Source: JBAYDV01 sp041672845 (lineage in GTDB: Bacteria; Bacteroidota; Bacteroidia; Bacteroidales; UBA932). Taken from it: DNA of 64,000 nt. Below, one piece after another: positions 23,291 to 31,222 of the stretch. A program made the position numbers and the translations under genes. The stretch is taken from positions 124,001 to 188,000 of the forward strand of contig JBAYYV010000002.1 in assembly GCA_041672845.1 (NCBI GenBank), read 5' to 3'. A model generated the notes under the pieces. The model saw only the letters and a program-made list of their open reading frames with translations. It did not search any database and was not told where the DNA came from. How positions within the stretch are numbered: the first letter of the stretch is position 1; each line of letters starts with the position of its first letter.

Positions 23291-24898
23291 TTATTTACAT
23301 AGAATTTTTGAATGAATAGGATTCATCCATTCCTGCATTAAAATTCTGAAATATCTATAATCTTTTTTATTAATAAGCTGTGAATTAAGATTAAGTTCTT
23401 TCTTCACTTTTATAATATTGCCCTCTTGTGTAGCATTTAGAATTAAACTACCCACTTTATTGTTCATCTTGATATTAAGATCCGTGTCTTGTAATTTAAT
23501 ACCATCAGGAACATTGAATTCAAAAACCATTTTTTGATTGATGGGATCTTGTAAAAGGAAATTATTAGTCCTCTTAGTATTTAAATTGCCAATATGTAAC
23601 TTTTCTGAAACAAGCTGTTTTAAAGGTATAAAGAAATATTTAGATTCACCTGAAATTCTAGAATCCTTTCTCATTTGAGCAATTTTATCATTGTTAAATG
23701 TTTCTTTATAATCATATTTTATATTCTCTTTTTCATCTAATTTAAATTCATGATCTTCACCTAAAAAAGTCATATAATCCACAGCATATTTATGAATAGG
23801 ATTAGCTCCATTCACTGTATAATAACTATATTTCCCTAGTGCTTCATTTTTATTTTCAGAAACTATTAGTATTTCTTTTACAGGAGCTAGCCCTAAAATC
23901 ATAGTTTTCCCTTCTTTGTCTTTATTAATAAAAGGATATGCAAATATTAATTCAGAGTTTTGACCTTTAGCTATAAATCTTTGTTTTAAAATAGAAGCCA
24001 TTTCTACTTCTGTAGCATATGCAGAAAGGTCTACATCTGTCATATTTCTTAGTCTATATGCATTAAGAACATAGGGGATCTTAACAATAGAAAATGCATC
24101 TTTAACATTTGTTACCTTAGATTTACCCGCATTATTAATTTGCTTCATAGCATAAGCAATAGCTTCTTTATTATCTTGATAAGTATTAACTACTATCATC
24201 TGAATATCTCCACCTTCTATTGTGGCAAATCTTTCATGAGTAGCAGCAGGGACATTTTTAAGAGTTAATTTGATAGTTTTTTGACCTTTCCCATTATCCA
24301 TCTTATTCTTAGTACTTAAAGTTCTAGAAATAAGTCCAGGATAATTTTTCTCATTTATTACATATACATTTAATGGAATATTTTTAGGTACATTAAATGA
24401 TAATTTCATATAATTTACAGGAGATTTTTCTCTTAATAATTCATAAACATCTAAAGCTGGAAAGTACCCTGCTTTAGTAGTAATAGTATAATCTATATAT
24501 ATAGTACATCCTAAATCTAAACCTGTATGAACTACTACCATTTGTTTTAGATTACTAAAAGCAGCAGCATTAGCCGCGAAAGAAGGTAAACATTCGACAA
24601 AAGCACTTTCTCTAGGTTTCACTTTATGTCCATTAGACTGTATGACATACGTATCATTAATCTTCAATGTTTGAAATTCAGGATTATAGTTAATAAAAGT
24701 TTCACCATAAGTATTATTCATGGCTTTATGACTATTTATTTTTAATCTTTTTATTATTCTCATAACCTGACTACCATCTTCATTAAGAGTATAAGTTTTT
24801 TCTACTCTTGTAAAATAAGCATCAGCATTTCCTCTAGCCATTAAACTTACAGGAAGAAGGAATAATATACATATAGTTATTATATTTATTTTTTTCAT
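23291..24898 (-). CDS. DUF3857-domain exported protein lacking an evident transglutaminase triad
   Basis: The 535-residue protein has a signal peptide (MKKINIITICILFLLPVSLMARG). Residues 25 to about 210 resemble the DUF3857 beta-domain (YTLNEDGSQVMRIIKRLKINSHKAMNNTYGETFINYNPEFQTLKI; VVVHTGLDLGCTIYIDYTITT). The middle occupies the place of a transglutaminase-like core (VKDAFSIVKIPYVLNAYRLRNM..., ILKQRFIAKGQNSELIFAYPF), but I see no CGxC/CKD nucleophile or NHxxV His, so catalysis seems lost. The C-terminal part is beta-rich. It follows the related 657-residue gene by 25 bases and probably works with it in the periplasm or at the outer membrane. No defined function is known to me. Confidence 0.8.
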   Translation of the reverse strand: MKKINIITICILFLLPVSLMARGNADAYFTRVEKTYTLNEDGSQVMRIIKRLKINSHKAMNNTYGETFINYNPEFQTLKINDTYVIQSNGHKVKPRESAFVECLPSFAANAAAFSNLKQMVVVHTGLDLGCTIYIDYTITTKAGYFPALDVYELLREKSPVNYMKLSFNVPKNIPLNVYVINEKNYPGLISRTLSTKNKMDNGKGQKTIKLTLKNVPAATHERFATIEGGDIQMIVVNTYQDNKEAIAYAMKQINNAGKSKVTNVKDAFSIVKIPYVLNAYRLRNMTDVDLSAYATEVEMASILKQRFIAKGQNSELIFAYPFINKDKEGKTMILGLAPVKEILIVSENKNEALGKYSYYTVNGANPIHKYAVDYMTFLGEDHEFKLDEKENIKYDYKETFNNDKIAQMRKDSRISGESKYFFIPLKQLVSEKLHIGNLNTKRTNNFLLQDPINQKMVFEFNVPDGIKLQDTDLNIKMNNKVGSLILNATQEGNIIKVKKELNLNSQLINKKDYRYFRILMQEWMNPIHSKILCK

Positions 24899-24923
24899 TG
24901 TCTTTCTTTATTTCTCGATATTC

Positions 24924-26897
24924 TTATTTATCTTTTTTTATAATTATATAATCACCAAAAGAATCATAGTCTAATATAGCTTGTCTTACGCCATTCCAGT
25001 CTTCTTTATTATAGACTCTCTTCTTCATTACTAATTTTTCATTTAATTTGATAGTATTATCAGTACTAATCATAGTCCCTTGGAAATCTGCAGGAGTAGA
25101 AACGAAATCTATGTTTATATCTTTACTCACTACTTTATAATTTCTAGGTATGTACACTAATTCTTCTAATTCCACTAATCTAGAACATCTATCTTTAAAT
25201 CCATATTTTCTATTCTCTAAAGAAGTATCTAGTGTTCTAAAAGAACGAACACTATTATAAAGATTATTCATAATAATCGGTTTATATAATACTTCATTAT
25301 CTCCACAAACAGCATAATCCGGTATTACATATTTAAATTTAATACTTATAGGTGCTGCCATATAATTTTTAGGATCTTTGCCATAATCTACAGAAATAAG
25401 TTTAGCCTTAGGAGATACTGTTAATAATATCCCTTCTAGATAATTTTGCCAATCATTTCTCCATCCACTTAAAAATATTCCTCTAACTGATCTATCAGAC
25501 TGACCTTCTGCTGTTACTATAAATTCTCCTTTAAGATTACCAGATGCATCTAAATGATTAATCGCTTTAATTCTAAAATAATGATTTTCAGGAGGAGAAA
25601 GTGGTGTTTCACATAAATCAGAACCTTCTGGGACACCAGGAAGATAATTTTGTTGTTGTTCAGCAGAACTCCATAATTCTCTACAGAAAGGTACCCAAGT
25701 AGGATCAATAGGTATTAATTCGCCTGTTTTAAGTCTAGCTACTACTACACAATGATTAAAATGATCTGCTGGTATTTTTTCTACTCTAGAACCAGCCATA
25801 GTCATAGCTGGATATGCTTCTACACCTGCGATTCTAAGCATACCAATTAAAGAACCTGCTATATCTTTACAAACACCACATCTATCTTCATAATTCATAG
25901 AAAGTGGATGGAGTGTAAATCCTTCACCTTCTCCCATCGTAATACCTGAATATCTAATATTATCAGCTACCCAATGAGTCAAGACTTCTATTTTTCCCAT
26001 TTCTGTAGTTTTACCATTAATAAGCTCTTTTACTTTTTTAGCAGCAGGAGCATAAGAATTAAAACTACCGTAATCTTCATTTACTTTATTAAACCATTTT
26101 GATTTCTCTTTCCAATTCTTAGTAGATGATAAAAATAATTTAGGAGCACAATCAAAATAATCTACCATATTAGATTCTCTTTTGAAAGGAGCCATATTTA
26201 CTTTAGTAAATTCATAAACCTTTCTATCACCTTTATATACCATAGAGGAAGCACAATTTCCTTGATAAAACTTGAATTGGATTTCCTTATTCTCTGGAAT
26301 AGATAATATATAAACTTTTTTACATATGGGTATATTAGTCCAGAAAGGGACAATATCATAAAATTCGCCACGCATAGGAGGGGCAAATCTATCATCGTCT
26401 GAATTTTGCTTAACAGCCATACTACTAGTTTTGCCGACAGGCATATTCATCTGTTGAGCAGTAAGCAAAGCATAAGTAAACCCTTTTTTCTCTATTTCAT
26501 ATTTTAATTTATCACCTGGATATAATCGTCCAACTTCTAATAAAATCTGCCTAGCACCCCAATATATCATATGTGCAGGGGCCACATAATCTTTAACATT
26601 ATTTACATTTATTTCTTCTACTTTTCCATTAGCCCTTAGAATTTTTACAGATGTAAATTTAGCAAAAGCAGTAAGAGGGTCATAATCAAATTTGATGACT
26701 CTGTTTTGTAATGCTCCTTTATTAGTTTGAATTTTTATAATTTTAACTATATTAAAAGTACCTGAACCAATTTCAGTTACTTTCACGAAAGTACTGTCTA
26801 AAACATTCACATAATCATATTTCGAAAAATCTATTTCATGAGCAGATAGACTAAACAAAATAAAAGTGAATAATAGTGTTGAGATAAATTTCTTCAT
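24924..26897 (-). CDS. DUF3857 / transglutaminase-like exported protein
   Basis: The 657-residue protein carries a signal peptide (MKKFISTLLFTFILFSLSAHE). A DUF3857-type domain spans residues about 25-245 (VKVTEIGSGTFNIVKIIKIQTNKGALQNRVIKFDYDP; GDKLKYEIEKKGFTYAL). The transglutaminase-like core follows at about 285-420: TEMGKIEVLTHWVADNIRYSGI, the nucleophile Cys in DRCGVCKDIAGSL, His in DHFNHCVVVARL and Asp in PIDPTWVPF. The remaining 230 residues are beta-rich (DUF2569/3858-like). Such proteins are common in Bacteroidota envelopes, but their substrates are unknown. It heads a two-gene operon with the degenerate paralogue. A -7 box TATCTTTG is found 68 bases upstream. Confidence 0.86.
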   Translation of the reverse strand: MKKFISTLLFTFILFSLSAHEIDFSKYDYVNVLDSTFVKVTEIGSGTFNIVKIIKIQTNKGALQNRVIKFDYDPLTAFAKFTSVKILRANGKVEEINVNNVKDYVAPAHMIYWGARQILLEVGRLYPGDKLKYEIEKKGFTYALLTAQQMNMPVGKTSSMAVKQNSDDDRFAPPMRGEFYDIVPFWTNIPICKKVYILSIPENKEIQFKFYQGNCASSMVYKGDRKVYEFTKVNMAPFKRESNMVDYFDCAPKLFLSSTKNWKEKSKWFNKVNEDYGSFNSYAPAAKKVKELINGKTTEMGKIEVLTHWVADNIRYSGITMGEGEGFTLHPLSMNYEDRCGVCKDIAGSLIGMLRIAGVEAYPAMTMAGSRVEKIPADHFNHCVVVARLKTGELIPIDPTWVPFCRELWSSAEQQQNYLPGVPEGSDLCETPLSPPENHYFRIKAINHLDASGNLKGEFIVTAEGQSDRSVRGIFLSGWRNDWQNYLEGILLTVSPKAKLISVDYGKDPKNYMAAPISIKFKYVIPDYAVCGDNEVLYKPIIMNNLYNSVRSFRTLDTSLENRKYGFKDRCSRLVELEELVYIPRNYKVVSKDINIDFVSTPADFQGTMISTDNTIKLNEKLVMKKRVYNKEDWNGVRQAILDYDSFGDYIIIKKDK

Positions 26898-27262
26898 ATA
26901 TTTTTATATTAAATACTTAATTATTGACATTCTTTTCTTCTGAAACACATAGTTGATTTAACTTACAAAGATATATAAATAATATATTATAAAGTATCAT
27001 GATTTATAAACAAAAATAATATATATTATTGTGATATAAATATATAATAATGCCCTATGAATATATACAGAATGCAATTATAGAATATAAAGATTAAGGA
27101 TTTTTTATTTAATTGTCAAGAAAACAGAGGATTAGTGCTTGTTTTCAATAAAATATAACTATATTTGCAGCCCGTAAAAATGTGCGGAATAGTTTAATCT
27201 ATTAGTTATCATTTGTTTAATTAATAGTAAACTATGTATTTAATAATTTAATTAATAAACCA
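26898..27262. promoter_or_regulatory. Divergent promoter region and leader of the rplC-rpsC operon
   Basis: This 365-base AT-rich gap holds a minus-strand -7 box TATCTTTG at 26966-26973 for the DUF3857 operon. It also holds a plus-strand promoter at 27139-27167 (TTG, 18 bases, TATATTTG) for rplC. The 95-base rplC leader contains ATAGTTTA and TAAACTAT arms that could pair, a possible site for ribosomal-protein feedback. No rpsJ or other gene is present. Confidence 0.6.
27139..27167 (+). promoter_or_regulatory. Promoter of the rplC-rpsC ribosomal protein operon
   Basis: TTG at 27139-27141 and TATATTTG at 27160-27167, separated by 18 bases, match the Bacteroidota -33/-7 pattern. A dedicated promoter here supports the view that this block is a self-contained operon detached from rpsJ. 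Confidence 0.65.
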
Positions 27263-27883
27263 ATGCCTGGATTAATTGGAAAAAAAATCGGAATGACTTC
27301 CGTTTTCGATGCCGACGGTAAAAACATACCGTGCACCGTTATTGAAGCTGGTCCCTGTGTTGTTACGCAAATTCGTACAGAAGAAAAAGATGGTTATGCC
27401 GCTGTACAACTTGCCTATGACGAGAAATCAGATAAACACACCAGCAAGCCCATGAAAGGGCACTTCGAAAAGGCAGGAACCACGCCGAAGTACAAAATAA
27501 TCGAATTTAGCAATTTCGACCAAAATGTAAAACTCGGCGACACTATTACCGTTTCAAACCTCTCTGAGGGAATAGAATGGATTGATGTAACAGGTATCTC
27601 TAAAGGTAAAGGTTTTCAGGGCGTTGTGAAACGTCATGGATTCGCAGGAGTCGGTGGTGCTACTCATGGTCAGCACAATAGACTTCGTGCTCCCGGTTCG
27701 CTGGCAGCATCTTCTTGGCCTTCAAGAGTGTTCAAAGGAAAAAGGATGGCAGGACAAATGGGTGGAGATCGCATAAAGGTTCTTAACCTAAGAGTTATTA
27801 AAGTCATACCTGAAAATAATCTGGTTCTTGTAAAGGGATCTATTCCTGGAGCCAAGGGTTCATATGTAATTTTGGAGGATTAA
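27263..27883 (+). CDS. rplC: 50S ribosomal protein uL3 (L3)
   Basis: uL3 helps start assembly of the large subunit and its loop reaches near the peptidyl transferase centre. The protein (206 residues) starts MPGLIGKKIGMTSVFDADG, carries VTGISKGKGFQGVVKRHGF near residue 110 and GGATHGQHNRLRAPGSLAAS with the methylatable Gln, and KGKRMAGQMGGDRIKVLNL. It is first in the operon; the usual rpsJ is absent. The first 500 bases are near 50 percent G+C in the lines I counted, clearly richer than the adjoining rplD (about 30 percent) and than most of the window. This suggests different codon selection or a different history. Confidence 0.98.
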   Translation: MPGLIGKKIGMTSVFDADGKNIPCTVIEAGPCVVTQIRTEEKDGYAAVQLAYDEKSDKHTSKPMKGHFEKAGTTPKYKIIEFSNFDQNVKLGDTITVSNLSEGIEWIDVTGISKGKGFQGVVKRHGFAGVGGATHGQHNRLRAPGSLAASSWPSRVFKGKRMAGQMGGDRIKVLNLRVIKVIPENNLVLVKGSIPGAKGSYVILED

Positions 27884-27887
27884 GTCT

Positions 27888-28514
27888 ATGCAATTATCAG
27901 TATATAAAATAGACGGAACAGAGTCAGGGAAAAAAGTGACTCTAGCCAAAGAGATCTTCGGTGTAGAACCGAACGATCATGCTATTTACTTAGATGTTAA
28001 ACAGTATCTAGCTAACCAACGCCAAGGTACTCATAAAGCTAAGGAGAGAGGAGAAATTAATCATAGTTCTAAAAAACTTGGTCGCCAGAAAGGTGGTGGT
28101 GGAGCTCGTCATGGTTCTATTAGAGCAGGTATCTTCGTAGGTGGAGGTAGAATTTTTGGTCCAAGACCACGTGACTATGGTTTTAAACTTAACAAGAAAT
28201 TAAAACAATTAGCTCGTATCTCAGCTCTTTCATACAAAGCCAACGATAAAGTTATTACTTTCGTTGAACCTTTCGAAATGGAAGTTCCTAAGACTAAAGA
28301 ATTAAAACAAATTCTTGTTAACATTAAAGCTTCTTCTAGAAAAACATTAATTGTTCTTCCAGAGAATCAAGATAATATTTATATATCTTCTCGTAACCTT
28401 AAGGATGTAGAAGTAGTTTCAGTAGATGAAATTAATACATACTCCATAATGAATGCATATCATATTGTATTCTTCGATGGTGTACAAAACATTCTTAAAG
28501 AGAGAATCAAATAA
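27888..28514 (+). CDS. rplD: 50S ribosomal protein uL4 (L4)
   Basis: uL4 lines the peptide exit tunnel and in E. coli represses the S10 operon. At 208 residues it shows VKQYLANQRQGTHKAKERGEI near residue 38, KKLGRQKGGGGARHGSIRAGIFVGGGRIFGPRPRDY near 60-95 (the tunnel loop), LNKKLKQLARISALSYKA, and a C-terminal VEVVSVDEINTYSIMNAYHIVF. It lies four bases after rplC and 12 before rplW. Confidence 0.98.
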   Translation: MQLSVYKIDGTESGKKVTLAKEIFGVEPNDHAIYLDVKQYLANQRQGTHKAKERGEINHSSKKLGRQKGGGGARHGSIRAGIFVGGGRIFGPRPRDYGFKLNKKLKQLARISALSYKANDKVITFVEPFEMEVPKTKELKQILVNIKASSRKTLIVLPENQDNIYISSRNLKDVEVVSVDEINTYSIMNAYHIVFFDGVQNILKERIK

Positions 28515-28526
28515 ACCATATAGAAG

Positions 28527-28817
28527 ATGGGAATTTTAATTAAGCCAATAGTAACAGAAAAAATGACGACTCAGGGCGAAAAATTGAGTCGCTACGGTTT
28601 TTTCGTTGACCGCAAAGCCAATAAGGTTGAAATAAAAAATGCGGTTGAACAAATGTATAGTGTTACAGTTAAAGATGTTAACACTATAAATTATCACGGA
28701 AAACGTAAGAGCCGCTTCACTAAAGCAGGTTTATTATCCGGACGAGCTAATCACTATAAGAAAGCTTATGTGACTTTAGCTGGTGATGATACAATAGACT
28801 TCTATAATAATATTTAA
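28527..28817 (+). CDS. rplW: 50S ribosomal protein uL23 (L23)
   Basis: uL23 sits at the tunnel exit and docks signal recognition particle and trigger factor. The 96-residue protein begins MGILIKPIVTEKMTTQGEKLSRYGFFVDRKANKVEIKNAVEQMYSVTV in pieces typical for the family (IxPxxTEK; NKxEIKxAVExxYxVxVxxVNT) and has the basic GKRKSRFTKAGLLSGRANHYKKAYVTL loop. It is in its normal place between rplD and rplB. Confidence 0.97.
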   Translation: MGILIKPIVTEKMTTQGEKLSRYGFFVDRKANKVEIKNAVEQMYSVTVKDVNTINYHGKRKSRFTKAGLLSGRANHYKKAYVTLAGDDTIDFYNNI

Positions 28818-28821
28818 TCTT

Positions 28822-29646
28822 ATGGCAGTACGTAAATTTAAACCAGTTACCCCTGGTCAAAGACATAAAGTAATTAGCGCATATGACGATATCACTTGTA
28901 CAAAGCCTGAAAAATCTCTAACAGAGACACAGACTAGAAGTGGTGGACGTAACAATCAGGGTAAAATGACAGTGCGCAATATTGGTGGTGGTCATAAGAG
29001 GGCATATCGTATTATCGATTTCCTACGTGATAAAGACCAATACACAGCTACAGTAAAAACTATTGAGTATGACCCTAATAGAAGTGCTAGAATCGCTTTA
29101 GTGGCATATAAAGATGGTGAGAAACGTTATATAATTGCCCCTAATGGAATCCAGATAGGTCAAACTATCGCGTCAGGACATGGAGTAGCACCAGAAATAG
29201 GTAATACTCTATTTTTATCCGAACTTCCACTGGGTACATTAATTCATAATATTGAACTTCGTCCTGGACAAGGTGCTGCAATGGCTCGTTCCGCTGGTGC
29301 TTATGCACAATTAACAGCTCGCGAAGGCAAGCATGCTATTCTTCGTTTACCTTCAGGTGAAACAAGAATGGTATCTATCAATTGTCGTGCGACAGTCGGT
29401 ACTGTATCTAACCCAGATCATATTCTAGAATCCCACGGTAAAGCTGGTCGTAGACGCTGGCTAGGTAGAAGACCTAGAGTTCGTGGTGTAGTTATGAACC
29501 CCGTTGATCATCCTATGGGTGGTGGTGAAGGACGTGCTTCTGGAGGACTTCCTCGTTCACGTAAAGGACTTCCAGCTAGAGGTTACAAAACTCGTAATCC
29601 TAAGAGCCGTTCTAATAAGTTTATAATAGAAAGAAGAAAAAAATAA
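28822..29646 (+). CDS. rplB: 50S ribosomal protein uL2 (L2)
   Basis: uL2 is needed for subunit association and peptidyl transfer. The 274-residue protein contains GGGHKRAYRIIDFLRDKD near residue 55, IEYDPNRSARIALVAYKDGEKRYIIAP near 80, GAAMARSAGAYAQLTAREGKHAILRLPSGE near 150, and the conserved histidine region RGVVMNPVDHPMGGGEGRASGG near 222. It ends in a basic tail. It lies between rplW and rpsS as usual. Confidence 0.98.
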   Translation: MAVRKFKPVTPGQRHKVISAYDDITCTKPEKSLTETQTRSGGRNNQGKMTVRNIGGGHKRAYRIIDFLRDKDQYTATVKTIEYDPNRSARIALVAYKDGEKRYIIAPNGIQIGQTIASGHGVAPEIGNTLFLSELPLGTLIHNIELRPGQGAAMARSAGAYAQLTAREGKHAILRLPSGETRMVSINCRATVGTVSNPDHILESHGKAGRRRWLGRRPRVRGVVMNPVDHPMGGGEGRASGGLPRSRKGLPARGYKTRNPKSRSNKFIIERRKK

Positions 29647-29665
29647 CGGAATAAAATTTTAGAAT

Positions 29666-29932
29666 ATGAGTAGATCACTTAGAAAGGGCCCTTACATTCA
29701 AGCTTCTCTAGAGAAGAAAGTCCTTGAAATGAATGAAGGCCCAAGAAAAAAAGAAGTTATCAAAACCTGGTCACGTTCCAGTTTGATTTCACCAGACTTT
29801 GTGGGAAATACTATAGCTGTTCATAACGGAAATAAATTTATTCCGGTATATGTAACTGAAAATATGGTTGGTCACAAACTTGGCGAATTTGCGCCAACTC
29901 GTACCTTCAAAGGTCATTCGGGTAATCGTTAA
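29666..29932 (+). CDS. rpsS: 30S ribosomal protein uS19 (S19)
   Basis: uS19 is in the head of the small subunit near the A site. The 88-residue protein begins MSRSLRKGPYIQASLEKKVL and contains KTWSRSSLISPDFVGNTIAVHNGNKFIPVYVTENMVGHKLGEFAPTRTF in conserved blocks, ending KGHSGNR. The length is normal. It is between rplB and rplV. Confidence 0.98.
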   Translation: MSRSLRKGPYIQASLEKKVLEMNEGPRKKEVIKTWSRSSLISPDFVGNTIAVHNGNKFIPVYVTENMVGHKLGEFAPTRTFKGHSGNR

Positions 29933-29957
29933 TCAATTAATGTAAAGAATTACAATA

Positions 29958-30380
29958 ATGGGATCTCGCAAAAGAAAAATGGCCGAAAGGCTTAAAGAAA
30001 ATAAAAAGCAGACTGCTATAGCTAAAGCTAACGACGTACCCACATCTCCTAGAAAGATGCGGTTAGTCTGTGACTTAGTTCGTGGTATGGAAGTTAATCA
30101 TGCTTTAGATGTATTAAAATATACAAAAAAAGAAGCTGCTCTTCGCGTTTCAACACTAATTCGTTCTGCTATCGCTAATTGGGATACAAAGAACGAAGGT
30201 AAACAACAAGAATTAGAGAATGGCAATGTATATATCCAATCAGTAATGGTGGGACAAGGCCGTACTCTAAAGCGTATTCACACAGCCCCACAAGGTCGTG
30301 CAGCACGTATTCGTAAACGTTCGAATCACGTGACTATAATATTAGGAATTAAAAAACAAACCGTAAAAGAAGAGGAATAA
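29958..30380 (+). CDS. rplV: 50S ribosomal protein uL22 (L22)
   Basis: uL22 lines the exit tunnel near the macrolide site. The 140-residue protein has an N-terminal basic extension of about 20 residues before KANDVPTSPRKMRLVCDLVRGM. ALDVLKYTKKEAALRVSTLIRSAIANW follows, and the hairpin VMVGQGRTLKRIHTAPQGRAARIRKRSNHVTIIL is the tunnel-reaching loop. It ends two bases before rpsC. Confidence 0.98.
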   Translation: MGSRKRKMAERLKENKKQTAIAKANDVPTSPRKMRLVCDLVRGMEVNHALDVLKYTKKEAALRVSTLIRSAIANWDTKNEGKQQELENGNVYIQSVMVGQGRTLKRIHTAPQGRAARIRKRSNHVTIILGIKKQTVKEEE

Positions 30381-30381
30381 T

Positions 30382-31125
30382 ATGGGACAAAAAATTAGCC
30401 CAATATCTAACAGATTAGGTATTATCCGTGGCTGGGACTCTAACTGGTACGGTGGAAAAGATTATGCTGCTAAGATAAGCGAAGATTATAAAATCCGTAA
30501 CTATCTAAAAGCACGTCTATTTAAAGCAAATGTTTCTAAAATAGTAATAGAAAGAACACTTAAATTAATCACAGTAACTATCCACACTGCTCGTCCCGGT
30601 ATGATTATCGGTAAAGGTGGTCAAGAAGTTGATAAGATTAGAGAAGAGTTAAAGAAAATTTCTAACAAAGAAGTTCAAATTAACATTTTTGAAGTTAAGC
30701 GTCCTGAAGTAGATGCTACTATAGTAGCTAATAATATAGCTCGTCAGATCGAAGGACGTGTTTCTTACAGAAGAGCTGTGAAAATGGCTATTTCTACTAC
30801 TATGCGTATGGGTGCAGAAGGTATTAAGGTTCAGCTTAGTGGCCGTTTAGGTGGCTCTGAGATGGCAAGATGCGAACTTTATAAAGAAGGTCGTACACCT
30901 CTTCATACTTTCCGTGCAGATATTGACTACGCTTTAGCCGAAGCAAATACCAAAGTAGGTAAACTTGGTGTAAAAGTATGGATTTGCAACGGGGAAATAT
31001 ACGGAAAACGTGATCTTTCACCTAACGCCGGTATAGCTGCGAATGCAGCTAATGCAAAAGGTGGTGATCGCAGACATAATACTCGTGGTCGTCGTAATCG
31101 TAAAGATACCAGAGGCCGTAGATAA
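30382..31125 (+). CDS. rpsC: 30S ribosomal protein uS3 (S3), last gene of the operon
   Basis: uS3 forms the mRNA entry site and has helicase-like function. The 247-residue protein starts MGQKISPISNRLGIIRGWDSNWY, has the KH domain with ARPGMIIGKGGQEVDKIREEL near residue 73, and the C-terminal domain EGIKVQLSGRLGGSEMARCELYKEGRTPLHTFRADIDYA near 153. A Gly/Arg/Asn-rich tail closes it. In nearly all bacteria rplP follows directly; here a strong terminator stands 20 bases downstream, so the operon ends. Confidence 0.98.
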   Translation: MGQKISPISNRLGIIRGWDSNWYGGKDYAAKISEDYKIRNYLKARLFKANVSKIVIERTLKLITVTIHTARPGMIIGKGGQEVDKIREELKKISNKEVQINIFEVKRPEVDATIVANNIARQIEGRVSYRRAVKMAISTTMRMGAEGIKVQLSGRLGGSEMARCELYKEGRTPLHTFRADIDYALAEANTKVGKLGVKVWICNGEIYGKRDLSPNAGIAANAANAKGGDRRHNTRGRRNRKDTRGRR

Positions 31126-31144
31126 TATAGGCTTCATATAATAT

Positions 31145-31178
31145 AAAAAAAAGATTGCCTTATGACAATCTTTTTTTT
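31145..31178. terminator. Bidirectional terminator after rpsC
   Basis: The stem AAGATTG / CAATCTT, extended by A8 and T8 runs on either side and an 8-base loop, fits an intrinsic terminator in both directions. It closes the rplC-rpsC operon and the convergent aroDA-like gene. Confidence 0.82.
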
Positions 31179-31222
31179 ATTTATAAATTTTAATAAATTA
31201 TTGTTACCAAGCTATACCAATA

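Noticed and set aside
26198..26395. Small frame on the minus strand within the transglutaminase gene
   Set aside because: It lies in a shifted frame inside a conserved coding gene, and its sequence shows no family features.
26898..27262. Possible hidden rpsJ before rplC
   Set aside because: No frame of about 100 codons and no S10 motif is present on either strand; the gap is AT-rich with only promoter signals.
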